Made by a program: the position numbers and the translations under genes. This document shows positions 1 to 7,720 of a stretch of DNA of 64,000 nt, one piece after another. Below the pieces are notes generated by a model. The model was not told the origin of the DNA. It did not search any database and worked only from the letters and a program-made list of their open reading frames with translations. Position 1 is the stretch's first letter. Every line of letters begins with the position of its first letter. The DNA lies in IMG/VR virus record IMGVR_UViG_3300027782_005743, positions 1 through 64,000 of that record. One strand, given 5' to 3'. This DNA comes from a virus.

Positions 1-24
1 CAAAGGATTTATCAGGAGCAATTT

Positions 25-97
25 AGTTAGGTAGCTTAAGTGGCCAGAGCAATACACTGATAAAGTAAAGATACCCGTTCAAATCGGGTCCTGACTA
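25..97 (+). tRNA. tRNA-Ile (GAT), weak anticodon stem
   Basis: The acceptor halves AGTTAGG (25-31) and CCTGACT (90-96) pair over seven positions with one T-G wobble. A normal D-arm (GCTT/GAGC) and a perfect five-pair T-arm with loop TTCAAAT follow. The anticodon loop CTGATAA (57-63) gives GAT. The anticodon stem has only three pairs, with A-A mismatches at both ends, so the gene may be diverged or decaying. No CCA is encoded. Its T-arm and 3' acceptor half are nearly identical to those of the element at 316-430. Confidence 0.6.
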
Positions 98-315
98 CAC
101 GTTCCGTAACAGACAACGGATAGTTCAGCTCTGAACGATGAGAAATGGTGTGATGACCATATGGGATTGCTAATAGGACAAAGTTCTATTCAGATTAACT
201 ATCTGCACCAAAAGAGCTTACTAGTTGTGATTAGCTCAGTAGTTTATTCCTAACCTAAGGTAATGCTTGGGGACAGCCACAACACCTGTAAGTTGGATAA
301 AGTAGGGTGTTACAT
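98..315 (+). other. Intergenic stretch with short inverted repeats, no gene seen
   Basis: Between two tRNA-like elements. It holds several small hairpins: TCCGT/ACGGA near 103-119, GTTCA/TGAAC near 123-136 and AACACC/GGTGTT near 282-310. A tRNA-like outline (GTTGTGA about 224, CACAAC about 283) has a D-arm-like core but no T-loop. I cannot name an RNA here; decayed tRNAs or a structured spacer are both possible. Confidence 0.35.
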
Positions 316-430
316 AGTCAGGTGGCGGAATTGGTAACGCACATTCAACGAGAGTTATGCAGACTCGCCTGTAAAATCAGTAAGTTGTATGGTGGTATAA
401 ATGCCCGTTCGAATCGGGTCCTGACTACCA
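316..430 (+). tRNA. tRNA-like element with oversized anticodon/variable region
   Basis: Acceptor halves AGTCAGG (316-322) and CCTGACT (420-426) pair fully. The D-arm closely matches that of the tRNA-Leu at 35614. The T-arm has the loop TTCGAAT, and an A plus an encoded CCA close the gene (427-430). At about 115 nt it is some 28 nt longer than a class II tRNA. The middle contains a hairpin with a GAGA loop and a CTGTAAA segment that would suit a Tyr anticodon, but no proper anticodon stem forms. It could be a tRNA with an insertion, a pseudogene, or another tRNA-mimicking RNA. Confidence 0.45.
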
Positions 431-442
431 AAAATAGAAATG

Positions 443-679
443 ATGAAAGCAATACTTGAATTTGACCTGGCTGAGCCTGCTGATGTTGAAGCCCACCTGC
501 GCTGTGTACAGTCCTTGGAGCTGGTGCTCTTTGTACTTAAAATAGAAGAGGAACTTAGGGCTAAACTAAAACACGGCGAGCTCAGTGAATGCGAATGGAA
601 AACCCTTGACCGCTTCAGGGAGTTCTTTTACTTAGAGCTTAATGCACGTGGCCTTAACATTGACAGCTTGGTTAGCTAG
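443..679 (+). CDS. Small conserved phage-type protein, function unknown
   Basis: About 78 residues with no signal or membrane segment. The opening MKAILEFDL resembles a widespread family of small phage proteins that begin the same way and are of unknown function, so I start at the second of two adjacent ATGs (443 rather than 440). The rest is acidic and probably helical. It follows directly after the CCA end of the tRNA-like element and may share its transcript. Confidence 0.6.
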   Translation: MKAILEFDLAEPADVEAHLRCVQSLELVLFVLKIEEELRAKLKHGELSECEWKTLDRFREFFYLELNARGLNIDSLVS

Positions 680-705
680 AGCCCGATTAGGCTATATTAA
701 CCTAG

Positions 706-713
706 ATAAATAA
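706..713 (+). promoter_or_regulatory. Late promoter box (ATAAATAA)
   Basis: ATAAATAA followed by CC, 23 nt before the ATG at 737. It matches the T4 late consensus TATAAATA except for the first base. Confidence 0.55.
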
Positions 714-736
714 CCTTACAAAAAAAAATTAAACTA

Positions 737-1120
737 ATGAAAACAATAATTAAAGGATTTGGACAATTCATAAACGAAAACCACATGGACGATATGAATG
801 ATATGAATGATATGGGTCGTGAAGCAGTTGCAACTGCCTATTCAGGTAACAGTAACGAAGAAATGCTTAGACTTACATTTAGTAATAAGCCAGGTAAAGA
901 AATACTAATCAGCCTTGACTCATTAGCTAATGTATTAGATGCAGCAGTACTTGACTCTAATTCAGATGAAGATCAAGAGGCAATCAATCAGGCACTATGG
1001 ACTAGAGCACAAGAAATTGCAAAACGTGCAGGCTGTTCTGTATTAATTGACAATGAATCTGACGAAGAAATTGACCTAACCGGTAGAGCTTCTAATCCAG
1101 GCTATTCTGATTTAAGGTAA
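737..1120 (+). CDS. Late protein with capsid-targeting-like N-terminus
   Basis: 127 residues, strongly acidic. The N-terminus MKTIIKGFGQFINE fits the motif shared by at least 14 proteins here and ends in hydrophobic-x-Glu, the form cut by T4-type prohead proteases. Next comes a short Met-Asp-Asn repeat (HMDDMNDMNDM), then a compact acidic domain I do not recognise. A late box lies just upstream and a terminator follows at 1142. I infer an internal head protein. Confidence 0.65.
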   Translation: MKTIIKGFGQFINENHMDDMNDMNDMGREAVATAYSGNSNEEMLRLTFSNKPGKEILISLDSLANVLDAAVLDSNSDEDQEAINQALWTRAQEIAKRAGCSVLIDNESDEEIDLTGRASNPGYSDLR

Positions 1121-1141
1121 TTACCAACACATAACTCTAAT

Positions 1142-1170
1142 AGGACCCTTAGCAATATCGGTCCTTTTTT
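1142..1170 (+). terminator. Rho-independent terminator
   Basis: AGGACC (1142-1147) pairs with GGTCCT (1160-1165), followed by a T run. A TATACT element and a late box follow immediately, so one unit ends where the next begins. Confidence 0.75.
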
Positions 1171-1187
1171 AGGGTATACTAACCTGA

Positions 1188-1195
1188 ATAAATAA
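1188..1195 (+). promoter_or_regulatory. Late promoter box at a start codon
   Basis: AATAAATA occupies 1187-1194. By T4 spacing (+1 six bases after the box) the start point is 1200, the A of the ATG, predicting a leaderless mRNA. Confidence 0.5.
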
Positions 1196-1199
1196 CCGT

Positions 1200-1706
1200 A
1201 TGAAAGCACTAGTTAAAGGGTTTAGGCAGTTTATAAACGAGGAGCTTGACTCATTAGAGTCAGACCGTATTGAAATTGACCTAATCGCAGAATTGCCTGA
1301 CCTATTTAGTCGAGCTGCACGAATTGGCAATGAAACTTCAGATGATGAGTATACTCATGATATTACAACTACCCTAACCGCAATTAAATACAATACACCT
1401 GATGATATTGACCAGCTCAGAGAGTTGGGCCTGGCTCAAGGTGCATGGGAAACTGATCCAGACTGGATAGAGGCACTGGATGTACTAAATTACATAACTG
1501 ATAAATTCATAGACGCTTCATTCTATACTGAGCCGGTCAAGATTAAAATTGTTTTTAAAGATCAAGAAAACGAATATGGCGGCTATAGTGCACACGGTGG
1601 AGGTATGGACCGTACGGCATTTTGTGGAGCTAAAGAATTTAGCAAAGCTGGGGTGCTTGATACGTTTACCAGTTTATTACGCTATACTGATATATTTGAA
1701 TATTAA
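1200..1706 (+). CDS. Late protein with capsid-targeting-like N-terminus
   Basis: 168 residues. It begins MKALVKGFRQFINEE, nearly the same tag as the protein at 737, so the two may be paralogous cargo. The mature part is acidic with no motif I can name and a Gly-rich patch (YGGYSAHGGGMD). The ATG lies four bases after a late box. I infer a packaged internal protein. Confidence 0.65.
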   Translation: MKALVKGFRQFINEELDSLESDRIEIDLIAELPDLFSRAARIGNETSDDEYTHDITTTLTAIKYNTPDDIDQLRELGLAQGAWETDPDWIEALDVLNYITDKFIDASFYTEPVKIKIVFKDQENEYGGYSAHGGGMDRTAFCGAKEFSKAGVLDTFTSLLRYTDIFEY

Positions 1707-1726
1707 TACCAAAATAAAAACAGAGA

Positions 1727-3343
1727 ATGACAAAGTATATTAAACTATTTGAAAATTTTATACCCGAAGCACGCGAATCTGATTTAGAAGGTTTGGCTGA
1801 TCTGGGACTTGGGCCAGCTCAGTTTGAATGGGAGGTAGAATACGATGAGGACATGCAAAATATTGAAAAGTCTGATAGGCAAGAAATTTATGATTATGAA
1901 TCCCCAACCGGTGCTCACATTACTAGGGTTAAAGGTGTAATTGAAGCATTTCAAACCCAATTAGACATTTACTTTAGCAATGAAGATAAAATTCAAATGC
2001 ATGTTAAATTCTCACAACACCCTGGAGACAAGGGTCGAGCCGCTTTTCAAGTTAAGCATAATAGTAAATGGCACTCAGTATTTAACCCAATAGTTAGTTA
2101 TGATAAAGCTGAAGAATGGTTACAGAAATGTGAAGACTCAGGCTCAAGCGTTCAGCCAATATTCTATTATTACGAAGAGTTTTTAAAAGCCTTATCTAAT
2201 GATGAAGATTACCAAATTTATTGGACAATGGAAAATCAAGGTTTAAATATTACAACCAATGAAATGATGAAGCCTGACTATACTCGACTACAGTTATTCA
2301 TTAGAGCTTTACGTGATTTACCAATTGACTCAAATATAATACTTAAAATACGCCAACTAATTAATAATCTGATAATTGATCCTTATCATAATAGGATTTC
2401 TATCTTAACTGAAGTAGACCGTGGCTTTTCGGATATTCCAGGTATTAGTGAATTGGTTGCAAAATTTAGCAGACCACTTACTGAAGCTCGTGAGATTGAG
2501 CCACATGAAGAAGCCGAGTTAGCCAATATGAAAGACACAGTTAATGACATCAATGGCTTAATTGAATTGGGGTTAATTGATGATTCAGGTTATCGAAAAG
2601 AGATGGTTGCTATCAGTAAAGCCTTTAATAAATTTGTTAAGGGTTTAAACTTAGATCTTAAAGATCAAGCTGATCTTGACTTGTTAAAATCGCTTGGCGA
2701 AAAAGCAGGCCAAGATTCATTAATGGGATTAAGTTTAGCTGGTGGAAAAGCACTCGCCACAAAAGGTTTACATCTGGTTTCAAGTCCAACTCAATTGGCT
2801 AATGGCTCATTGATATTTTCAGTTGATCCAAATTACAGACGTAGCGATGGCTGGGGTATTGGATTTTTTCCTGGCCCAAAGGTTATTCGGCGTATGACCC
2901 CAACACAAATTAATCTTGGGGTTTGGTCAAGAACTTTAGGCTCAATGGATATTGCAATAAAACATTTTAGAGACACCACTAGTAATCTGGATTTTTATAA
3001 TAAAGCCATGTTATGGGCAGCTGACAATATTGATTTTGACCATGCGGTAATGTATCCTGAAAAGCATGTGTGGAAATATTATAAAAAGAAAAAAGAAACC
3101 CGGGATAAACGAACTGAATCAGATGACTTACGTGTACAAGCAGACGCAATTATGTCAGAAGTTAAGTTTAGCCCGTGGCAATCACCAATCGGCCGGCTTG
3201 CTGCACTTGAAAAATATATTGAAGCTTGGAAATTAAGACTTAAAGCTGCTCAGCTTGATAATAACGAAAAAGCCATAATTGATGCAAAGGACCAAATTGC
3301 ACATATGGAACTTGATATTGCTAACTCAAAGAACCGCAATTAA
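1727..3343 (+). CDS. Large tagged late protein, function unknown
   Basis: 538 residues. The N-terminus MTKYIKLFENFIPEARE carries the targeting motif with I-P-E as the likely cleavage site. The rest is mixed alpha/beta with a Lys/Glu-rich helical C-terminus (about residues 445-538) that could be a coiled coil. No enzyme motif is evident. It lies 20 nt after the previous stop and ends before a strong terminator. Its size recalls injected proteins such as T4 Alt, but I see no ADP-ribosyltransferase motif. Confidence 0.6.
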   Translation: MTKYIKLFENFIPEARESDLEGLADLGLGPAQFEWEVEYDEDMQNIEKSDRQEIYDYESPTGAHITRVKGVIEAFQTQLDIYFSNEDKIQMHVKFSQHPGDKGRAAFQVKHNSKWHSVFNPIVSYDKAEEWLQKCEDSGSSVQPIFYYYEEFLKALSNDEDYQIYWTMENQGLNITTNEMMKPDYTRLQLFIRALRDLPIDSNIILKIRQLINNLIIDPYHNRISILTEVDRGFSDIPGISELVAKFSRPLTEAREIEPHEEAELANMKDTVNDINGLIELGLIDDSGYRKEMVAISKAFNKFVKGLNLDLKDQADLDLLKSLGEKAGQDSLMGLSLAGGKALATKGLHLVSSPTQLANGSLIFSVDPNYRRSDGWGIGFFPGPKVIRRMTPTQINLGVWSRTLGSMDIAIKHFRDTTSNLDFYNKAMLWAADNIDFDHAVMYPEKHVWKYYKKKKETRDKRTESDDLRVQADAIMSEVKFSPWQSPIGRLAALEKYIEAWKLRLKAAQLDNNEKAIIDAKDQIAHMELDIANSKNRN

Positions 3344-3353
3344 TTTTATATGT

Positions 3354-3380
3354 AAGGCTGGAAATTCCAGCCTTTTTTTA
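3354..3380 (+). terminator. Rho-independent terminator
   Basis: AAGGCTGG (3354-3361) pairs with CCAGCCTT around a five-base loop and is followed by a run of T. It closes the unit ending at 3343. Confidence 0.85.
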
Positions 3381-3410
3381 TGTGATGATAGTACATTAAT
3401 TTAAAAACAA

Positions 3411-3629
3411 ATGGAAGCACAAACCAAACCCACTAAAACTCAAATTGCAATTGATCAAGCCAGATTAATAATGGAAAGCTTTGATGCAGGTGGAGCGCTA
3501 ACCGTTGGTTATGACCAGTCTACTTATACCTTAACCTCTAATCAAATGTCAACCATTGCTGGAGCTCTGTATTTGGCAGATTGCGAAATTCAAGACATAT
3601 TAGACAGACTATCAGTATTAGAGGATTAA
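3411..3629 (+). CDS. Small hypothetical protein
   Basis: 72 residues, soluble, mostly helical by composition. No motif I recognise. It lies between a terminator and the SmpB-like gene, nine bases upstream of it, so the two are probably co-transcribed. Confidence 0.5.
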   Translation: MEAQTKPTKTQIAIDQARLIMESFDAGGALTVGYDQSTYTLTSNQMSTIAGALYLADCEIQDILDRLSVLED

Positions 3630-3638
3630 TAAACAGAT

Positions 3639-4061
3639 ATGATTGCTGAAAACCGAAAGGCCAAATACGAATATGAATTTATTGAGAGGTGGACCGCGGG
3701 TATTTCGCTAGTCGGGTCAGAGGTCAAGTCAGTTAAAGCCGGGCACCTTGATTTTACTGGGTCTTGGTGCGAATTACGAAATGGAGAATGCTGGATTAGG
3801 GAACTGTATATTAAAGAATCAGCTACTGCTTTTAGCCACCAGGATAAACGAGAGAGGCGCTTACTCTTAACTAAAAAGGAACTAAAGAAGCTGGATAAGC
3901 TGATGGACAAGGGCCTCACGATCGTTCCAGTATCAATTCAGGTTAATCCAAAAGGTTTAATTAAGGTATCGATTGCCTTAGCCAAAGGTAAAAAACTTTG
4001 GGACAAGCGCCAAGTTATAAAAAATAGAGATGCTGACCGAGCTTTATTAGTTTCAGGTTAA
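3639..4061 (+). CDS. smpB: SsrA-binding protein SmpB homologue
   Basis: 140 residues matching SmpB along its length: N-R-K-A near residue 5, A-G-I-x-L-x-G-[ST]-E-V-K-S near 20-31, a Leu/Lys-rich segment (LLLTKKELKKLDKL) near 75, the G-L-T-[IL]-V-P strand near 92, and A-x-A-K-G-K-K-x-x-D-K-R near 115-126. SmpB binds tmRNA and brings it to stalled ribosomes. The C-terminal tail after DKR is about five residues shorter than in E. coli and lacks its basic end, the part needed for tag translation. No tmRNA is obvious in the window. It may assist host trans-translation or compete with host SmpB. Confidence 0.88.
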   Translation: MIAENRKAKYEYEFIERWTAGISLVGSEVKSVKAGHLDFTGSWCELRNGECWIRELYIKESATAFSHQDKRERRLLLTKKELKKLDKLMDKGLTIVPVSIQVNPKGLIKVSIALAKGKKLWDKRQVIKNRDADRALLVSG

Positions 4062-4069
4062 ATAAATAA
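4062..4069 (+). promoter_or_regulatory. Late promoter box
   Basis: ATAAATAA 20 nt before the ATG at 4090, overlapping the end of the SmpB-like gene. Confidence 0.5.
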
Positions 4070-4089
4070 ACCTTGAAATAATAACAATT

Positions 4090-4938
4090 ATGAAATATAT
4101 TAAACTATTTGAATCATTTATTGCAGAAGTTGCAGGTTATAAACTGGTTCCTGGCTCGTCAAAAGTTAAAGGTTGGGTTGATCAGGGTGGTGGTAGTTGG
4201 ATGGTTAATTGCACATTAGGTAGAATTTATGTTGCAACAGTTGACACCCCAAATACTAGTAATGTTTCAGTATTTCTACCAGCAAATGATCCTGCAATTA
4301 TAACACAACTTAAAACAGCAGTGAAGGACCTTATTGTAACTGAACCGCCAATTGGCAAACCAAAGAGTATTACACTTGGTGGTACTACATGGAATTATGA
4401 AAAGATGCTTACGTGTATGCTAACTGATGTAACAACAGGCGATCCAATTCTATTATCAATTGCCAATGTATTAAATAAAGTGCAAACTGCAAATCCGGAT
4501 CAACCAGCAGAGGCTAATAAACCGGTTACTAACTATACTGGTCTTAAACGTTCAACTACTGTTGATCCTAAAGTTAAAGAACTACAAACTGCAATTATTA
4601 ATAGTGGAAATGCTAAGGCTGCTCTAGCACTCACTAAAGTGGGAGGAGCTACTGGAATTTTTGGTATTGAAACATCATCGGCCATTGTACTTTTAATAGG
4701 TGCTCCTATTGACACAGTTATTGAAGAAATTACACCCGAGATTAATAAAAAACTTGCAGATAAACTATCAGCTGGTAAAAAATATGCAGCTGATTTCTTT
4801 GGTACAGTAGTTGATCCAACTGATCCAACCAAAAGAATTAACATTGCAGATGTAATTTCAAAGCAAAAGACGGAGGATGATGCAAAGGCTCTTGCACCGG
4901 CTGGTATTACAACAACAACTACAACTAAAAAACCATAA
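4090..4938 (+). CDS. Tagged late protein, probable internal head protein
   Basis: 282 residues starting MKYIKLFESFIAEVAG, the closest copy here of the T4 internal-protein form (IPIII begins MKTYQEFIAEA). Cleavage is predicted after I-A-E. The mature protein is Thr/Ala/Pro-rich with strand-like stretches and ends in a run of Thr followed by KKP. No catalytic motif seen. A late box precedes it. Confidence 0.65.
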   Translation: MKYIKLFESFIAEVAGYKLVPGSSKVKGWVDQGGGSWMVNCTLGRIYVATVDTPNTSNVSVFLPANDPAIITQLKTAVKDLIVTEPPIGKPKSITLGGTTWNYEKMLTCMLTDVTTGDPILLSIANVLNKVQTANPDQPAEANKPVTNYTGLKRSTTVDPKVKELQTAIINSGNAKAALALTKVGGATGIFGIETSSAIVLLIGAPIDTVIEEITPEINKKLADKLSAGKKYAADFFGTVVDPTDPTKRINIADVISKQKTEDDAKALAPAGITTTTTTKKP

Positions 4939-4974
4939 GTATTTAATTAAATTAGCCAAATCCTTTAATTAATT

Positions 4975-4985
4975 GGTATTATTTA
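4975..4985 (+). promoter_or_regulatory. GGTATTATTTA promoter-like element
   Basis: Variant of the GGTATAATAAT element that precedes many genes here; it contains TATTAT and lies 18 nt before the ATG at 5003. Confidence 0.35.
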
Positions 4986-5002
4986 ATTTAATAAACAATG
5001 TT

Positions 5003-5200
5003 ATGGAACCTACTTTAAATAAGCGTGAAATTTTTGCAGTTGCTGCAATGCAAGGAATGCTAATGGACCACACCTATTCAGTTGAAATTATTCCTGAATT
5101 AGCAGTAAAAATTGCAGATAACCTAATTAATCAATTAGATCAAGCCAAGTCAGATACTGATCTTGAATCATTAACCAACACATCTCACAATGATGAATAG
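5003..5200 (+). CDS. Small hypothetical phage protein
   Basis: 65 residues from the ATG at 5003; an upstream in-frame TTG at 4973 overlaps the promoter-like element and is less likely. The segment NKREIFAVAAMQGML resembles the start of many small phage proteins of unknown function. The rest is helical and acidic. It overlaps the next gene by 11 bases. Confidence 0.6.
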   Translation: MEPTLNKREIFAVAAMQGMLMDHTYSVEIIPELAVKIADNLINQLDQAKSDTDLESLTNTSHNDE

Positions 5201-5396
5201 CCAAATAGTACATGGAATTCTAGAATATTTAATAATTGGAATTGGTTGGGCAATCTTAGTTGAATACTTAGATTCTCGACAGTCCTCTTCAAAACTAAAA
5301 AAGAGTATTACAACTCGGCTTATACTTGTATTGCTTTGGCCAGCTACTGTATTTATAGCAATAGTTAATGTATTAAGTAATCTAATAAAAAAGTAA
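5190..5396 (+). CDS. Small membrane protein, two helices
   Basis: 68 residues. Hydrophobic helices are seen at about 6-25 and 41-64, separated by a charged loop rich in Ser, Arg and Lys, so both ends are probably on the same side of the inner membrane. It overlaps the upstream gene. Function unknown; envelope modification or exclusion are possibilities only. Confidence 0.6.
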   Translation: MMNSQIVHGILEYLIIGIGWAILVEYLDSRQSSSKLKKSITTRLILVLLWPATVFIAIVNVLSNLIKK

Positions 5397-5397
5397 T

Positions 5398-5607
5398 ATG
5401 TCAAAATCAATATTAGTACACGATAGATTTAGAACTAATGAATTAAGTGTACAACCAGGCGGATCAACTGTAACTGTTGAATATGCAGATGGCTCTAATC
5501 GATCCTATAATAAAGTTAAAAATCCAAGAGCTTATATTAATTCAATAATTAAAGATGAGACTATCTCTTCAGTAAAAGTAGACGGTCAACCTTATTGGGC
5601 CAGATAA
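5398..5607 (+). CDS. Small hypothetical protein
   Basis: 69 residues, basic, mainly beta by pattern (VTVEYADGSNRSY). It resembles small phage proteins with a KTPR/KNPRAYI-like centre that I cannot assign. The start codon is one base after the previous stop, so they are translationally linked. Confidence 0.55.
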   Translation: MSKSILVHDRFRTNELSVQPGGSTVTVEYADGSNRSYNKVKNPRAYINSIIKDETISSVKVDGQPYWAR

Positions 5608-5611
5608 ATAA
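5604..5611 (+). promoter_or_regulatory. Late promoter box
   Basis: ATAAATAA overlapping the stop of the preceding gene, 18 nt before the ATG at 5630. Confidence 0.45.
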
Positions 5612-5629
5612 ACTAAAGTTTTTTAATAA

Positions 5630-6226
5630 ATGCAATATCAAATTTTACAAGAGATTTATAAACATAAACCTGACTCAATTCATACAGTTGTTAAGTCAGA
5701 ATTTTTTACAAAATATGATTCATATGACTATGTATGGTCAGGCAATTGTTTTGAATGGTACTATGCACTAGGTAAAGCACTCCAGCCCAAATCATTTTTA
5801 GAAATTGGAGTAAGATTTGGCTTTAGCTTCCTACCAACCATGCTTGGTTCCGATTCATTGGACTATGCATTAGGTTGGGACCTTGAAACCTATGGTAATA
5901 ACCAAATTGCACATACTAATATTAAAGAATATTATCCAGGTTCAGCAAACTGGGAAATTAAGCATATTGATTCTCAACTAGAGACTGAGTTACCCCAATT
6001 CTTTGACCTGATCTCAATTGACGGGTGTCATGATTATGATTGCAAAGTTCACGATCTTAAATTATGTATTGGCAAAACCAATTACGTAATATTAGATGAC
6101 TATGATTATCATAAAGACGTAAGAGACTCAACTGATTTCTTTTTAAAGGAATACGCTGAGCACATTGAGTGGAATGCATATATTCCAACATTCAGAGGAA
6201 GCCAATTAATTAAATTTAAAGTGTGA
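5630..6226 (+). CDS. Class I SAM-dependent methyltransferase-like protein
   Basis: 198 residues. FLEIGVRFGFSF (about 56-67) fits the Gly-containing motif I of Rossmann methyltransferases, followed by GWDLETYG as the acidic end of strand 2, DLISIDGCHDY (about 126) and VILDDYDYHKDV (about 150). The pattern is that of the Methyltransf_24 group, which often acts on sugars or glycans. Two glycosyltransferases follow, with overlapping start codons, so a surface-glycan role is likely. The acceptor is unknown. Confidence 0.7.
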   Translation: MQYQILQEIYKHKPDSIHTVVKSEFFTKYDSYDYVWSGNCFEWYYALGKALQPKSFLEIGVRFGFSFLPTMLGSDSLDYALGWDLETYGNNQIAHTNIKEYYPGSANWEIKHIDSQLETELPQFFDLISIDGCHDYDCKVHDLKLCIGKTNYVILDDYDYHKDVRDSTDFFLKEYAEHIEWNAYIPTFRGSQLIKFKV

Positions 6227-6897
6227 GATATTTAGATTTTTTTGAAGATGTATATTATATCAATTTAGATTATCGAACAGACCGCCGTCTTTTATTTGAA
6301 GATCGGTCACAAGTAGTTGGTATAGAAGCAGTTAGATTTTCAGCAGCTCAACCGGCTGAAGAAGATTGCCCATTACTACCTGGATCAGTTGGTGAAACTC
6401 GCCGTCGTTTTAAAGTTGGGTGTACAATGTCTCATCAAGGTGTTGTACAATTAGCAAAGTCTAGAGGGTTGGCTAATGTATTAATATTTGAAGATGATTG
6501 TATATTTGAACCAGAGTTCAAGGAAGAGGCACAAAAATGTGTTGACGAACTTCGGCAAATTGATTGGGATATTCTTTATTTTGGCGGAGAGGTTAACAAT
6601 TATTGTAAATCAATATCTAAAAATTTAGTTACAGTAAATAATGGTGGCGTTTATTGCTGTCATGCATATGCAGTTAACGCAAAGTTCTATGATAAGTTTT
6701 TAGCAATAAGCCCGCATCACACTGATATTATTGACATTTACTTATTAAATTATCCAGCAAACCAGCGTAACTACATCTTAAGTCGAAAACTATTAGCTTT
6801 GCAGGATCCAATTTTCTCAGATTTAAAAAATGGTCCTAGTGAATTGGCTAATGGCTATATGCTTAATAGCTGGAAAAAATTTATATCTAATGAATAA
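6223..6897 (+). CDS. Glycosyltransferase family 25 (LPS-type)
   Basis: 224 residues starting from GTG at 6223, which overlaps the previous stop. YYINLDYRTDRR near residue 11 is the family 25 N-terminal signature. CTMSHQGVVQLAKSRG and VLIFEDDCIF (about 67-95) supply the conserved S-H and E-D-D metal-binding motif. The family transfers galactose or similar sugars to LPS or proteins. It is in an overlapping operon with a methyltransferase and a family 2 glycosyltransferase. Confidence 0.82.
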   Translation: MRYLDFFEDVYYINLDYRTDRRLLFEDRSQVVGIEAVRFSAAQPAEEDCPLLPGSVGETRRRFKVGCTMSHQGVVQLAKSRGLANVLIFEDDCIFEPEFKEEAQKCVDELRQIDWDILYFGGEVNNYCKSISKNLVTVNNGGVYCCHAYAVNAKFYDKFLAISPHHTDIIDIYLLNYPANQRNYILSRKLLALQDPIFSDLKNGPSELANGYMLNSWKKFISNE

Positions 6898-7696
6898 ACT
6901 AAGTTTTGTTTGCACAACCTTTCGTCGATATCGTTGTGTTGAACGTATAATTGAACAATATCTACAACAGGATTATCGAAATTCAGAATTAATTATTTTT
7001 AATACTGACAAAGAAAATCCATTTAATTTGGACCCAAGTCTTGACTATTCAAATATTATTGTAGTTAACAATGAAATTGACTATGAGACTCAACTGCCTT
7101 ACACTAATCGTGGAGCTATTTGCAGAGATGCAGTGACTCATGCAACTGGAGACTATTTTATGCTAGCAGATGACGATGACATTTATTTGCCATGGCATTT
7201 TAGACAAGCAGTTGAAGGAATTTTAGCAAATGGTAAAGACTCATGGAAACCTGAACAAAGCTTCTTTGCAACTTCACATAAGCTTGAAATGGTTCGCAAT
7301 ACACTGGAGGCATCAGTAATTGTTAAGATGAGCCGAATCAGAGAAATTGGATTTAGAACTGATGCAACTGGGTATGAAGGTTTAAGTTGGTATACTAAGC
7401 TCAGAGATGAGGGCCAATTGGACGAGCATAACCCTGAATACGTTCCATCATACTGCTTTAATTGGTCTGATCCAGCTGAACTTGCTGGGCATAAGCAGAG
7501 CGGAGATATTAATAACCCTAATAATTTTGATAATCATAAGCACAGCTCAAATGATATTTCAAATAAGCCTTTAAATCGCTGCGGCCTTGCAATTATAACC
7601 GAATGTTATTCAAAGTATTATAATTACCTACAATTAAACTCAAAAAGGTTTAATCCTATTATCTGGGATAAATATGTAAAACAATATATCAGTTAA
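6890..7696 (+). CDS. Glycosyltransferase family 2 (GT-A)
   Basis: 268 residues from the ATG at 6890, which overlaps the previous gene; upstream in-frame codons lie inside that gene. LSFVCTTFRRYRCVERIIEQ is the nucleotide-sugar-binding beginning, and THATGDYFMLADDDDIYLP (about 86-104) carries the DxD metal motif. A W-rich C-terminal part follows. Probably the third step in decorating a glycan with the two genes upstream. Confidence 0.8.
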   Translation: MNKLSFVCTTFRRYRCVERIIEQYLQQDYRNSELIIFNTDKENPFNLDPSLDYSNIIVVNNEIDYETQLPYTNRGAICRDAVTHATGDYFMLADDDDIYLPWHFRQAVEGILANGKDSWKPEQSFFATSHKLEMVRNTLEASVIVKMSRIREIGFRTDATGYEGLSWYTKLRDEGQLDEHNPEYVPSYCFNWSDPAELAGHKQSGDINNPNNFDNHKHSSNDISNKPLNRCGLAIITECYSKYYNYLQLNSKRFNPIIWDKYVKQYIS

Positions 7697-7707
7697 ATAG
7701 TCGACTG

Positions 7708-7715
7708 ATAAATAA
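7708..7715 (+). promoter_or_regulatory. Late promoter box close to the start codon
   Basis: GATAAATA at 7707-7714; T4 spacing puts +1 at 7720, one base before the ATG at 7721. Confidence 0.5.
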
Positions 7716-7720
7716 CATAG

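Noticed and set aside
224-289. tRNA-like outline with GTTGTGA/CACAAC ends
   Set aside because: D-arm-like core but no T-arm and no stable anticodon stem.
1-430. Phage tmRNA, suggested by the nearby SmpB gene
   Set aside because: Both tRNA-like elements have ordinary D-arms, the tmRNA 5' signature is missing, and no tag frame ending in a hydrophobic LAA-like peptide was found.
3626-3919. Minus-strand open frame opposite SmpB
   Set aside because: SmpB motifs are clear on the plus strand; the opposite frame has low-complexity Ser/Leu content and no family.
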